Positions 1 through 7,383 of a stretch of DNA of 18,157 nucleotides are shown here, piece by piece. How positions within the stretch are numbered: position 1 is the stretch's first letter; each line of letters begins with the position of its first letter. A model generated the notes under the pieces. The model did no database searches. It was not told the origin of the DNA and worked only from the letters and a program-made list of their open reading frames with translations. This DNA comes from FEN-987 sp964598845. Its GTDB lineage: Archaea; Thermoproteota; Bathyarchaeia; 40CM-2-53-6. The stretch spans positions 1 through 18,157 of the forward strand of contig CAZRDM010000033.1 in NCBI GenBank assembly GCA_964598845.1, given 5' to 3'. The translations under genes and the position numbers were made by a program.

Positions 1-891
1 TTGCTGGGGCGACCGCTGGAAGGTTTCAGGGAAGGTGCGCGAGTTGCGAAGCTATCGGCCTTTACGCTTGCAGGTCTTGGCGTCTTAGAGATTGCGGTGA
101 GCTTGTTCACCGGGAGCATTGGGCTGTTAGCTGATGGCATCGACTCCCTGGCGGACGCCTTCATTTCCTTTACCGTCTACTTGGGGTTGAAGCTTTCGCA
201 CCGGGCACCTGATGAGCGCTTCCATTTCGGCTACTACAAAGTCGAAAGTTTCATCGCGCTAATCGCGTCGGTTGCAATGATTGGAATTTCGGGATTCATA
301 ATCCACAGGTCCTACCTCGCATACATCAATCCGCGCCCACTCTATCTTCCAAGACTTGCGTTGGTAACCCTGATCGCTGCGGGTACTCTTTCACTTTATC
401 GAGCAGTTCAAATGCGTCGTATCGCAAAACGATATGGGCTGCTATCTCTCGACCTCGACGCAAAGAACGGGATCAAGGACGCCTCCGCATCATACTCAGT
501 ATTTGTCACCGTCCTCGCGTCATCTCTTGGCTTTCACCAGCTTGATGCGGTAGGTGGATTCATCGTGAGCGGCTATGTCTTGGCGGTTGCCTATGTCACA
601 ATCAGGGAGGCTTCCCTAGTCTTGTTAGATGCCTTCCATTCCCCGGAACTGGTGGACGAGATCTCAAAGCTAATCCACAGAGCTGAAGAAGTCCACGGCG
701 TCCACGATGTAAAGCTCCGACGCTCAGGTCCATTCATCTCGGCCGAGATAACCATCGAGATCGATGGAAGAATGACAGTCCAAGCCATGCACGAAGTTGT
801 TGCCGAGATCGAAGAATTGCTCAAACGGGACATCCTAGGGCTGGGTTCAATCGTCGTAAAGGTCGTCCCATCAAAGTCATCCAGCTATTGA
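1..891 (+). CDS. Cation diffusion facilitator (CDF) family metal transporter
   Basis: The 296-residue product fits a CDF divalent-metal/proton antiporter of the cytoplasmic membrane. Residues about 15-205 hold several hydrophobic helices. The second helix carries LLADGIDSLADAF with Asp45, Asp48 and Asp52, the usual place of half of the transport metal site, followed by the family-typical FHFGYYKVE segment (about 74-82). The second half-site, normally (H/D)xxxD, is read here as N156-xxx-D160. Residues about 210-290 form the soluble C-terminal dimerisation (ZT_dimer) domain. The TTG at base 1 is the first base of the window, so the start may lie further upstream. The metal cannot be told from sequence; replacement of a His/Asp by Asn156 suggests a metal other than zinc, but this is inference. 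The mscL-like gene follows after 86 bases on the same strand. Confidence 0.88.
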   Translation: MLGRPLEGFREGARVAKLSAFTLAGLGVLEIAVSLFTGSIGLLADGIDSLADAFISFTVYLGLKLSHRAPDERFHFGYYKVESFIALIASVAMIGISGFIIHRSYLAYINPRPLYLPRLALVTLIAAGTLSLYRAVQMRRIAKRYGLLSLDLDAKNGIKDASASYSVFVTVLASSLGFHQLDAVGGFIVSGYVLAVAYVTIREASLVLLDAFHSPELVDEISKLIHRAEEVHGVHDVKLRRSGPFISAEITIEIDGRMTVQAMHEVVAEIEELLKRDILGLGSIVVKVVPSKSSSY

Positions 892-977
892 AAACGCGAA
901 ATTGTGTCTCTCGCGTAGTTTTCGAACTTGGAAGATAGGGCATACAATCACATACATACTGGAATGAAGTATTTTTG

Positions 978-1370
978 ATGCCTATGAGCCTTGAAGTTGA
1001 GATCTTAGAAGAGTTGAAGAAGATTCGAGAAGCAGTAACCCCCAAACCTCCGCCACCACCACCAAAAGGTCTCTGGGCTGAATTCCTAGACTTCATAGGA
1101 AAATCCGGCGTACTTGGTTTGGCGATCGGTTTCATAATGGGACTTTACATAGGGAAGGTTGTTTCAGCGCTGGTTCAGGACATCATCATGCCAATACCAG
1201 GCGCCTTCCTACCTGGGGGCGACTGGAGAAAAGCTGTGGTCAGCGTACCGCTAGGACAGGGAATCAACTTCGCAATAGGCGACTTCGTTGGGGTCATTGT
1301 CGACTTCATCATAGTCGCAGTGGTCGTCTTCTTCATTGCCAAGTATGCAAGGAAAGTGGGACTGAAGTAG
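978..1370 (+). CDS. mscL: MscL-like large-conductance mechanosensitive channel
   Basis: A small membrane protein of about 130 residues. After a charged N-terminal helix (residues about 4-18) and a proline run (PKPPPPPPKG) comes the MscL-like core: an amphipathic stretch LDFIGKSGVLGLAIGFIMG leading into transmembrane helix 1, a periplasmic loop with PGGDW, then transmembrane helix 2 (DFVGVIVDFIIVAVVVFFI) and a short basic end (KYARKVGLK). MscL normally opens as a pentamer under membrane tension to release solutes during osmotic downshock. The protein lacks the long C-terminal cytoplasmic helix usual in bacterial MscL; the extra charged and proline-rich segment is at the N-terminus instead. ATG at 978 is used; an ATG two codons later (984) and a TTG just before (975) are alternatives. 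Confidence 0.85.
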   Translation: MPMSLEVEILEELKKIREAVTPKPPPPPPKGLWAEFLDFIGKSGVLGLAIGFIMGLYIGKVVSALVQDIIMPIPGAFLPGGDWRKAVVSVPLGQGINFAIGDFVGVIVDFIIVAVVVFFIAKYARKVGLK

Positions 1371-1662
1371 CTCCTGAACCTCGAACTAGCTCAGCACCTT
1401 TCAGCCTAGACAGGGACAGTATTGAGGCCCCTGTCAGTACTGGTAGCTTTCCGAATTAATCGGTACGACTCATGAGGGGCCACGTTAGGCACGTGGCACT
1501 GGTTTGCTTCCAGATGACCTGCAGTGTGCAGAGCTCATGAACCTCGGAGAATATCTCGAATGCAACTTAGGTGAGTAGCGGTGAGGATTAATCTCGTCCA
1601 AATGGAACAGTAATGCCTATAGGAACACGCATGTTCTAGCTTTTGAACACGAAGGATCCTGA
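1371..1662. other. Gene-free stretch with three consecutive hairpins
   Basis: No coding sequence is convincing here. Three perfect inverted repeats follow one another: GACAGGG (1409-1415) with CCCTGTC (1429-1435); GCCACGT (1479-1485) with ACGTGGC (1491-1497), loop TAGGC; and CTGCA (1519-1523) with TGCAG (1527-1531). The stretch could hold a structured RNA or a leader, but it does not match a family that I recognise. Confidence 0.35.
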
Positions 1663-2790
1663 ATGTTTCGGCGCTTCAGTCTGGGCCTAGTATTGATTAT
1701 AGTGCTGTTTGGTTCGATTCTCCACAACTTAATCCCAGATGCTCAGGCCGAAGGTAGTGAATGGGTCAAGTATCCCGCCAACCCAATTCTGACATCCACT
1801 CCTGGCAGTTGGGATGCAGACTACACAATCCAACCGAGAGTACTCTATCTTGGAAATCTCTTCAGAATGTACTACGTTGGAAGCAGGCAAGGAATTCTGG
1901 GGATCGGATATGGAACTTCGTCTGATGGGATCAAATGGACGAAGCATGGTGCTCCTATTCTGACGCCGGGACCGCTGGGCTCGTGGGATAGCTCTCTCGT
2001 TGGTTTGGGTTCTGTGCTCTGGAATGGAACGCTCTATTTGATGTGGTATCGGGGCAAGAGCCCAGGTCTCTACGATGACGGCGCTTTCGGTTTGGCAACT
2101 TCTTCGGACGGCATGACCTGGAAGAAATACCCACGTAATCCCGTTCTGACGCCTAGCTCTGTGGACGAGAAGCTTCTGACGGATCCCTATGTCATCAGAC
2201 AGCCCGCGCTATACGGAATGTGGTATGCGGCTAGGAATTCATCCGATCCTAGATTTAGCCAGATCCTCAGGATTCTATATGCGATATCCTTCGATGGTGT
2301 GAACTGGGCGAAATTTAATCTGGTGGCTCTCTCTCCCTCAATCGACGCGGCGGCTTGGGACTCTGGAAACCTGTTCTCCCCGTCGGTATTCTACGCAGGA
2401 GCCGCCAATGGGTATGGGATGTGGTACTCCGCCCTAAACCAAAGTTTCCAGGTTCCCGCAGTAGGTTACGCAACCTCAAGGGATGGCGTATACTGGACGA
2501 AATCACCTGAGAATCCGATCTTGACCCATGGGTCTCTTGGTAGCTGGGATTCTGGTGGCGTTGAGAACCAAGACGTGATCCTAGCCAAAGGCGCATACAT
2601 GATGTACTACGACGGGTTTAGGGCGGACACTGGAAGCAGCATCGGATTGGCATTCGCTCCGGCAGAATTTGCGATTCCAGAACTATCCTACCAATCGATC
2701 GATCTTCTGCTCGGAATGCTGATTCTGGCGACTGCATTCTTGATTTTTCACCGTAGGCGTGAATGGCATAGGTATTCGATAACCCGGTGA
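1663..2790 (+). CDS. Secreted, membrane-anchored beta-propeller resembling GH43/GH130-type glycosidases
   Basis: The 375-residue product begins with a signal peptide (basic MFRR, hydrophobic core, likely cleavage after AQA near residue 29). Residues about 35-335 carry a recurring unit, seen around five times, of the form NPILT..GSWD, then MYY or MWY, then a blade ending GxATSxDGxxWTK. This is the pattern of a five-bladed beta-propeller related to glycoside hydrolase families 43/32/68/130. The catalytic acids cannot be assigned with confidence, so substrate and activity are unknown. The C-terminus has IPEL (338-341), a hydrophobic helix (about 347-361) and RRRE, an arrangement like archaeosortase/PEF-CTERM sorting tails. 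ATG 1663 follows AAGGA at about 8 bases. The domain should face the outside of the cell. Confidence 0.7.
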   Translation: MFRRFSLGLVLIIVLFGSILHNLIPDAQAEGSEWVKYPANPILTSTPGSWDADYTIQPRVLYLGNLFRMYYVGSRQGILGIGYGTSSDGIKWTKHGAPILTPGPLGSWDSSLVGLGSVLWNGTLYLMWYRGKSPGLYDDGAFGLATSSDGMTWKKYPRNPVLTPSSVDEKLLTDPYVIRQPALYGMWYAARNSSDPRFSQILRILYAISFDGVNWAKFNLVALSPSIDAAAWDSGNLFSPSVFYAGAANGYGMWYSALNQSFQVPAVGYATSRDGVYWTKSPENPILTHGSLGSWDSGGVENQDVILAKGAYMMYYDGFRADTGSSIGLAFAPAEFAIPELSYQSIDLLLGMLILATAFLIFHRRREWHRYSITR

Positions 2791-2922
2791 CGATCTTGGC
2801 GTTGCGGGTGAGTCCTCCAAGAAGACGGTAATTCTGAGGTTCTCGTTAACTGCGATCTTTTCATAACACTTGATGTGTCCAGCGCCGACGAAATCGACCA
2901 GCTCATAAATTGCCTCGAAAAC
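2683..2922 (-). pseudogene. Possible remnant reading frame between the propeller and PRTase genes
   Basis: On the minus strand a frame is open from 2922 down to a stop at 2683. Its first 40 codons read like protein (FEAIYELVDFVGAG, then YEKIAVNENLRITVFLED). No ATG, GTG or TTG stands near its beginning, it is preceded by a TGA, and its last third overlaps the end of the propeller gene on the other strand. It may be a decayed gene fragment; chance cannot be excluded. The same interval holds a hairpin, CCGGAA (2933-2938) with TTCCGG (2946-2951). Confidence 0.2.
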
Positions 2923-3033
2923 TCATCATGATCCGGAAGGCCGTGTTCCGGCCAATTAGGTGCGGGGCGCGTTCTTTACCTTGTGCAATGCTTCTTAAAC
3001 AGGCCGACTGGAGTATTGGAGAGGTTGGCATGA

Positions 3034-4065
3034 TTGGTTTACGAGATCAGCGGTCGAGAGTCAGGCGTTGTTCTCTTCAGAGAGGGTGACAAAGTTAGGG
3101 TCAACGACGACGCGGTACTCGCCCCAGACGCGATTCGCGGCGAAATTGGGACCGTAACTAGAATCAATCGTTTCCTGAGCGAGACCATGCAAATCTCAGG
3201 GCAGCTAATTGCCGTTGACCGATATCAGCAGCTTGTCAAGCAGCCCCGCGAAACTGAGATCCTTGGCTTGGCGCTGCAGGTTTATTTTCCGAAGATAGGT
3301 GACACAATCCTCGTCGCTTCAAACGAGGTTGTGCTTCTTTCAAAATTTAGGGAAAGAATCGCGAGGTTGGAGGAAAGATTATTCGAGCACCTCACTAATC
3401 CTCAGCAGTTCTGTGTACTCGGAGATGGTGGCTTAGATGTTCCTTTCATCAACCAGAACTTTGACGCACCTTTCTTCGGAGACCTCGTGAAGTATGTGCT
3501 CAGACCGAGACTCGGAAGAGACGCAACTAAGGTTCTCTCACCGGAGGCTTCCGGTCCGCCTCTGGCCGCGGTGTATGCGAGTATGGCTGGTCTCAGCTTT
3601 GTACGCGCTGTGAAAGTCTACGACAGGAATAGACCTCAGCTTCCCGGTACTTGGCGGGGCACAGTCATTGGTGACGAGAAAGTTCCATCTGCAACCAAGA
3701 AGACTGAGCACTATTTCGCAGTACCCGAAGGTGCAATAAACCCAGAAGACCGGATTGTGATATTCGATGATGTAGGGTTCACTGGGAGAACACGCAACGC
3801 CTGCATCAAGCTGGTTGAAAAAATAGGAGCAAAGGTCTATGCAATAGTCAACGTGATAGAGAAAGCATACGGCGAGCCACGCAGCATAGAAGTGGATTCA
3901 AAGGCAATTCTGAGGATATCAGGCTTCGAAGCTGATAGCCAGAAAACCTGCAAGATCGTGCTCACTGAGCTCTTAATGGAGCGCCTAGAAACCCCGAAGA
4001 TAGTCAGCGGAGTCGCCTTCGAACCAAGAAGGGCACTATCCAGTCTTCGCACCGAACAACAATAG
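3034..4065 (+). CDS. PRPP-dependent phosphoribosyltransferase-fold protein with an N-terminal beta-barrel-like region
   Basis: The 343-residue product has a clear type I phosphoribosyltransferase signature, IVIFDDVGFTGRT, at about 241-252: the two acidic residues and the loop that binds the ribose-5-phosphate of PRPP. The N-terminal 105 residues (GDKVRVNDD, GEIGTVTRIN, PKIGDTILV) look like small barrel/SH3-like strands and are not part of a standard orotate, adenine or hypoxanthine phosphoribosyltransferase. A short coiled region (RERIARLEERLFEHL) links them. The substrate is not recognisable. TTG at 3034 is chosen because a GGAGAGGT site (3018-3025) lies at normal distance; the ATG at 3030 is in another frame. 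The truncated gcvH begins 25 bases after the stop, and a TTAAA box at 2995-2999 could be the promoter. Confidence 0.7.
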   Translation: MVYEISGRESGVVLFREGDKVRVNDDAVLAPDAIRGEIGTVTRINRFLSETMQISGQLIAVDRYQQLVKQPRETEILGLALQVYFPKIGDTILVASNEVVLLSKFRERIARLEERLFEHLTNPQQFCVLGDGGLDVPFINQNFDAPFFGDLVKYVLRPRLGRDATKVLSPEASGPPLAAVYASMAGLSFVRAVKVYDRNRPQLPGTWRGTVIGDEKVPSATKKTEHYFAVPEGAINPEDRIVIFDDVGFTGRTRNACIKLVEKIGAKVYAIVNVIEKAYGEPRSIEVDSKAILRISGFEADSQKTCKIVLTELLMERLETPKIVSGVAFEPRRALSSLRTEQQ

Positions 4066-4089
4066 AAGTCAGCCACAGGAATCCCAGCT

Positions 4090-4329
4090 TTGCAGATAGA
4101 GTACTGTGACCTCACAGATGATGCTCTATACGATCTGGAGAACAACGTCTGGGTGAAGCTTGAGGATAAGAACTATGCGAGGATAGGCATCACTAGCGTG
4201 CATGCTGTCCTTGCAGGAAAGCTCAAAGAAATCAACCTAAAACCCACGGGTACGGTAAAGAGAGAAGGCCAAAGCATTGCAACTGTCGAGAGTGCGAAGT
4301 ACCTCGGTATAGTCCGGACACCTTTGTAG
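4090..4329 (+). pseudogene. gcvH: Glycine cleavage H protein, C-terminal half missing
   Basis: The 79 residues match the first part of GcvH, the lipoyl carrier that shuttles the aminomethyl group between the P, T and L proteins of the glycine cleavage system. The lipoyl-lysine motif is intact (VESAK, Lys70), and the frame runs on as YLGIVRTP before stopping. A full H protein has about 125-135 residues, so roughly 45-50 residues of the lipoyl fold are absent, and a stable carrier is unlikely. The break falls at about 4320-4330, the place where the opposite-strand rhodanese homology also ends, so a deletion or an assembly misjoin is likely. TTG at 4090 gives the expected H-protein beginning and follows AGGA. 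Confidence 0.7.
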
Positions 4330-4442
4330 TTGTAGTTGGCTGTGGGTTCGTAGTCAGCTTCAGCTAGGCGTACGTTAGAGTCTTCCAGATGTTGGCGAAC
4401 CCATTCAGTGTCTACCAAGACTTCGGGATCCTTGTAGGACAT
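4328..4442 (-). pseudogene. Thiosulfate sulfurtransferase (rhodanese), N-terminal fragment only
   Basis: On the minus strand, ATG at 4442 opens a frame beginning MSYKDPEVLVDTEWVRQHL, then DSNVRLAEADYEP, the characteristic opening of two-domain thiosulfate/3-mercaptopyruvate sulfurtransferases. The resemblance stops at about 4328, after NYNYKG, and the frame then runs antisense through gcvH. Only about 38 of some 280 residues remain; the active-site Cys domain is missing. A TATA-like box (ATATAAC on the minus strand, near 4480) precedes the ATG, so the 5' end looks intact. The gene's 3' part appears to have been lost with the 3' part of gcvH. Confidence 0.65.
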
Positions 4443-4512
4443 ATCCACACAGAGTAAGGCGAGGAATATGCCATACGTTATATTGATCACGCCCTCAAAG
4501 ATTGGGTCTATA

Positions 4513-4663
4513 AGGTTTAAATTTGCTCCTTGGACTGTGGCGCAGTACCGGGCACGTTATTGACGCCCAGTGAATCAGAAATCCTCTCGGACACCGAGAA
4601 ATCGATAAGGGGCGTTCTGTCCGCCCAACGTTCAATCCAATTGAAAGGAGCTGCGTTGTCGAT
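4513..4663 (+). promoter_or_regulatory. guaB promoter and leader
   Basis: A TTTAAATTT box at 4516-4524 is a good archaeal TATA candidate. Transcription would begin near 4545, leaving a leader of about 120 bases before guaB. The leader holds a 39-codon frame from TTG 4560 to TAA 4677-4679 (beginning LTPSESEILSDTEKSIRG), which overlaps the guaB start by 16 bases and could couple translation. AAAGGAG at 4644-4650 serves as the ribosome site of guaB. Confidence 0.4.
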
Positions 4664-6118
4664 TTGTCATCAGCAGTAATTAGAGACGGCCTGACTTTTG
4701 ATGATGTTTTACTGGTACCAAAGAGATCTAAGGTACGCTCGCGCAAAGAGGTAGATACGACTACTCGTCTTTCTCGCAATATCATTCTGAAAGTACCAAT
4801 TGTCAGCTCACCCATGGACACTGTGACTGAACATTCCATGGCCATCACGATGGCGCGAGCGGGTGGAATCGGTATCATTCACCGATTCATGGCGATTGAG
4901 CAGCAGGTAGAAGAGGTCTTGAAAGTCAAGCGGTCTGAAAGCATTGTGATTGAGCAGCCCTATACTCTGAGAAGTGAGCAAAGACTGAAGGACGCCAAAC
5001 GCCTAATGGCGGAACATGGAGTGTCCGGTCTCCTAGTTGTCGACGATGAAGGCAAACTCCAAGGTATACTGACAGAACGCGATATCCTATTCGAACGGAA
5101 CCCCGAAAAGAAGGTCTCTGAGATCATGACAGGGATCAGAGATGTGATCACAGCACCAGCTGGCGTGAGCCTTCAAGAAGCCGAGCAAGTCTTGCACCGT
5201 CACAAGCTTGAGAAGCTGCCTTTGGTTGATAGCGAGGGAAGGCTCCGAGGTCTGATAACAACCAGAGACCTGCTTAGTCTCGAGCAGTATCCAAATGCAT
5301 CAAAAGACCGGAAGGGGCGTCTCATGGTGGGCGCTGCCATTGGAGTAAAGTCCGGTCACTTGGAGAGAGCAAAGGCGCTCCACGACGCTGGAGCGGACGT
5401 GCTGGTCTTGGACGTATCTCACGCCCACTCTGATATCACTATCAACGCAATTCGATCGATAAAGAAGGTAATCCCTGATGCGGAGCTAGTTGCCGGAAAT
5501 GTAGCCACGGCGGAGGGAACACAAGACCTCATCGACGCAGGAGTGGACGCCGTCAAGGTTGGAATCGGCTCCGGTTCAATATGCATAACGAGAATTGTGA
5601 CTGGGGCTGGAGTTCCTCAACTTACGGCGGTTATTGAGTGCGCGAAGGTCGCCGATAGAAAAAGGGTACCAGTAATTGCTGACGGGGGGATCCGGAACTC
5701 GGGGGACATCACTAAGGCGGTCGCTGCAGGAGCCTCGACGGTCATGATAGGAAGTCTCCTAGCCGGGACCGAGGAGAGTCCAGGCATCACAGTGATGAGA
5801 GAGGGACGGAAGCACAAACTCGTCCGTGGGATGGCTTCAGTTGCTGCCTCCTATGACAGATTTTCACGCGAGCCTGAGCAGGGTGATGAAGACAGCGCAG
5901 TCAGTTTAATCGACTACGTACCGGAAGGGGTAGAGGCGTTCGTCCCATACAAAGGCAATGCATCAGAACTCCTCGGCCAGTTGGTAGGAGGATTGAAATC
6001 TGGATTAAGCTACTGCGGGGCAACAAACATCTCTCAACTGCGCGGGAAAGGCGAATTTGTGAAGATCTCAAGGGCGGGTCTAGAGGAGAGCTACCCGCAC
6101 GACGTGCAACTGATGTGA
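4664..6118 (+). CDS. guaB: Inosine-5'-monophosphate dehydrogenase
   Basis: The 484-residue product is a full-length IMPDH, which oxidises IMP to XMP with NAD+ at the committed step of GMP synthesis in the cytosol. The N-terminal barrel begins GLTFDDVLLVP, followed by VPIVSSPMDTVTE. Two CBS domains (about 95-210) are inserted and would bind regulatory nucleotides. The second barrel half has DVLVLDVSHAHS, AGNVATAEG, the catalytic loop GIGSGSICITR with Cys307, and IADGGIR. The flap and C-terminus (RGMASVAASYDRF; EGVEAFVPYKG; SGLSYCGA) are intact. TTG 4664 is chosen because no other start in this frame lies close to the AAAGGAG site at 4644-4650; the spacing of 13 bases is longer than usual. It is a single gene with its own promoter. 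Confidence 0.95.
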   Translation: MSSAVIRDGLTFDDVLLVPKRSKVRSRKEVDTTTRLSRNIILKVPIVSSPMDTVTEHSMAITMARAGGIGIIHRFMAIEQQVEEVLKVKRSESIVIEQPYTLRSEQRLKDAKRLMAEHGVSGLLVVDDEGKLQGILTERDILFERNPEKKVSEIMTGIRDVITAPAGVSLQEAEQVLHRHKLEKLPLVDSEGRLRGLITTRDLLSLEQYPNASKDRKGRLMVGAAIGVKSGHLERAKALHDAGADVLVLDVSHAHSDITINAIRSIKKVIPDAELVAGNVATAEGTQDLIDAGVDAVKVGIGSGSICITRIVTGAGVPQLTAVIECAKVADRKRVPVIADGGIRNSGDITKAVAAGASTVMIGSLLAGTEESPGITVMREGRKHKLVRGMASVAASYDRFSREPEQGDEDSAVSLIDYVPEGVEAFVPYKGNASELLGQLVGGLKSGLSYCGATNISQLRGKGEFVKISRAGLEESYPHDVQLM

Positions 6119-6328
6119 CACTAAGTGCCCCAAGTCAAGAATTGGATAGCTAGACCCTCGCTAAATTGGTGTCTGCCAGACAATCAAAAATTCCTCTATC
6201 AATCGAGTGAATATGGAATTCCCTTAGTTTAGCCACAAAAAGAGTGCTGCGAAAGTTGCAACATTAAACGCGAAGACCGGCGGACCGCTTGAGATCAAAC
6301 TCAAGAAAGGGAATACACAGCCTAACCA
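6119..6328. other. Intergenic stretch with a possible small-gene remnant
   Basis: Between guaB and the convergent Rieske gene, a plus-strand frame from about 6227 reads HKKSAAKVATLNAKTGGP then EIKLKKGNTQP, which looks like protein. It follows a TAG and has no start codon, and it runs antisense into the Rieske gene. It may be a broken small gene. Nothing else was seen here. Confidence 0.2.
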
Positions 6329-6652
6329 TCAGGGAATTTCAACCATTACGTCGTTTCCTTGGATCACGACTTTGTAGGTATTTCCAGCTGAGATGCTATC
6401 TGGTGGTTCGCCTTCCGGTCCGGCCATAACTCTACCAGTTTTCACGTCGAATTTGGCTACCTGATCTGGACAGGTAAGTACACCTTCCTTTAGTTCTCCC
6501 ATGGAAAGGTTTCCCTGCTCATGAGTACACCAGTTATCCATTGCATAGAACTTCCCACCCACATTAGCTACGACGAGATCCTTCCCGTCCGCACGCACAT
6601 ATCGCAGATCGCTAGGTTTCACGTCGCTAGCGTCACTCACTCTCACAAGCAT
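6329..6652 (-). CDS. Rieske-type [2Fe-2S] ferredoxin-like protein lacking one His ligand
   Basis: The 107-residue product has the size and fold pattern of a soluble Rieske ferredoxin/NirD-like small subunit. It reads ...FYAMDNWCTHEQGNLS... with Cys42 and His44 of the first ligand box (CxH). The second box, normally CPxH, reads CPDQ: Cys61 is present but Gln64 stands where the second His should be, while the following KFDVKTG is conserved. Standard [2Fe-2S] binding (two Cys, two His) is therefore broken or altered. The codon is CAG, one base from CAC or CAT. ATG 6652 has no ribosome site and a CTTAAG box lies about 37 bases upstream, so a short or absent leader is likely. It faces away from the zinc-finger gene at 6779. 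Confidence 0.8.
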   Translation of the reverse strand: MLVRVSDASDVKPSDLRYVRADGKDLVVANVGGKFYAMDNWCTHEQGNLSMGELKEGVLTCPDQVAKFDVKTGRVMAGPEGEPPDSISAGNTYKVVIQGNDVMVEIP

Positions 6653-6751
6653 CTAGTACCATCAGCATTCCACTGTCCGTAGCATTCTTAAGCAGTGGCT
6701 TAGGTGGAAAAGTAGAATTCTCTCCAAATTTTACTTCCATTCCAATCCTCG

Positions 6752-6758
6752 TTAAATA
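6752..6758 (+). promoter_or_regulatory. TATA-like box before the C2H2 microprotein gene
   Basis: TTAAATA lies about 21 bases before the ATG at 6779. GGAGGG just before the ATG is a possible ribosome site. Confidence 0.35.
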
Positions 6759-6778
6759 GTGGGCGGGGAGGGTCAGGG

Positions 6779-7009
6779 ATGGAGGTTCAGGGGGCTTTGG
6801 GAGCATACTTCCTAACGAATTCGACGGGACCGAGACGCGGGTATCAATGCTTGTATTGTGAAGGCCTCTTCGAAGGAAAACGAATTCTGGATGAGCATTA
6901 CTTGGAAGCACATGAAGAAGCATTCTCACAGGAAGAACTGGATATGGCTCGCTCTCGGCCCTCTAGGCTTGAGCTGGCATTCAGGCGTTCTCCCTTGGGC
7001 TGGGACTGA
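6779..7009 (+). CDS. C2H2 zinc-finger microprotein
   Basis: A 76-residue protein with a single classical zinc finger at residues about 23-46: C-LY-C, twelve residues, then H-YLEA-H, i.e. Cx2Cx12Hx4H. Flanking parts are charged (EEAFSQEELDMARSRPSRLELAFRR). Such single-finger proteins are common in archaea, where a DNA- or RNA-binding regulatory role is usually suspected but mostly unproven. ATG 6779 follows GGAGGG by about 7 bases, and a TATA-like box stands upstream. It is divergent from the Rieske-like gene with 126 bases between. No partner is evident. Confidence 0.65.
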   Translation: MEVQGALGAYFLTNSTGPRRGYQCLYCEGLFEGKRILDEHYLEAHEEAFSQEELDMARSRPSRLELAFRRSPLGWD

Positions 7010-7383
7010 GGGATCGATAAACGCACAACCCGATTTTGAAGTTTCTCGATTTGCCGCCTTGACCGGATTCAGCCTATTCTGCTTCCCGTATTCGGACCAT
7101 ACTGCAAGAATCACTTGGAAGCTACCAATAGTGCAAGTTGCCCAAATAGCCTGCATTCAAGCACTTCATGCTGTCGAAAGTATCCTTCCTGATTTGAGCC
7201 TCCGATCAAGGCCCACGTGAATGCATCGTCGATGGTGCTCTTTCCTGCAGCCATCTCATCTCGAAGTCTGTACGTGGGGGATTGGTTGCGGCCACATAGT
7301 GTTTCTATACCTTCGTTTCCACTGACCAGATTCGGTAAAACATTTAATCCAAAGGATGTATCTGGAACTCTCGGTGAAAGAGA
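7010..7383. other. Stretch without a convincing gene; one weak minus-strand ORF
   Basis: Frames on both strands overlap here and none is clearly coding. The best small candidate is on the minus strand, 7254 to 7111: 47 codons from ATG beginning MAAGKSTIDDAFTWALIGGS, with a TATAGAAA-like box about 50 bases upstream. It matches nothing that I recognise. Confidence 0.25.
7343..7377 (+). promoter_or_regulatory. TATA box and ribosome site of the Trp/Tyr/Pro microprotein gene
   Basis: TTTAAT at 7343-7348 is a TATA candidate; initiation about 25 bases later would leave a short leader that holds GGTGA (7373-7377), 6 bases before GTG 7384. The spacing equals that at thiT and the MFS gene. Confidence 0.45.

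Noticed and set aside
6858..7220. 120-codon plus-strand frame overlapping the zinc-finger gene
   Set aside because: Its first 50 codons are the zinc-finger gene in another frame, and the rest is not protein-like.
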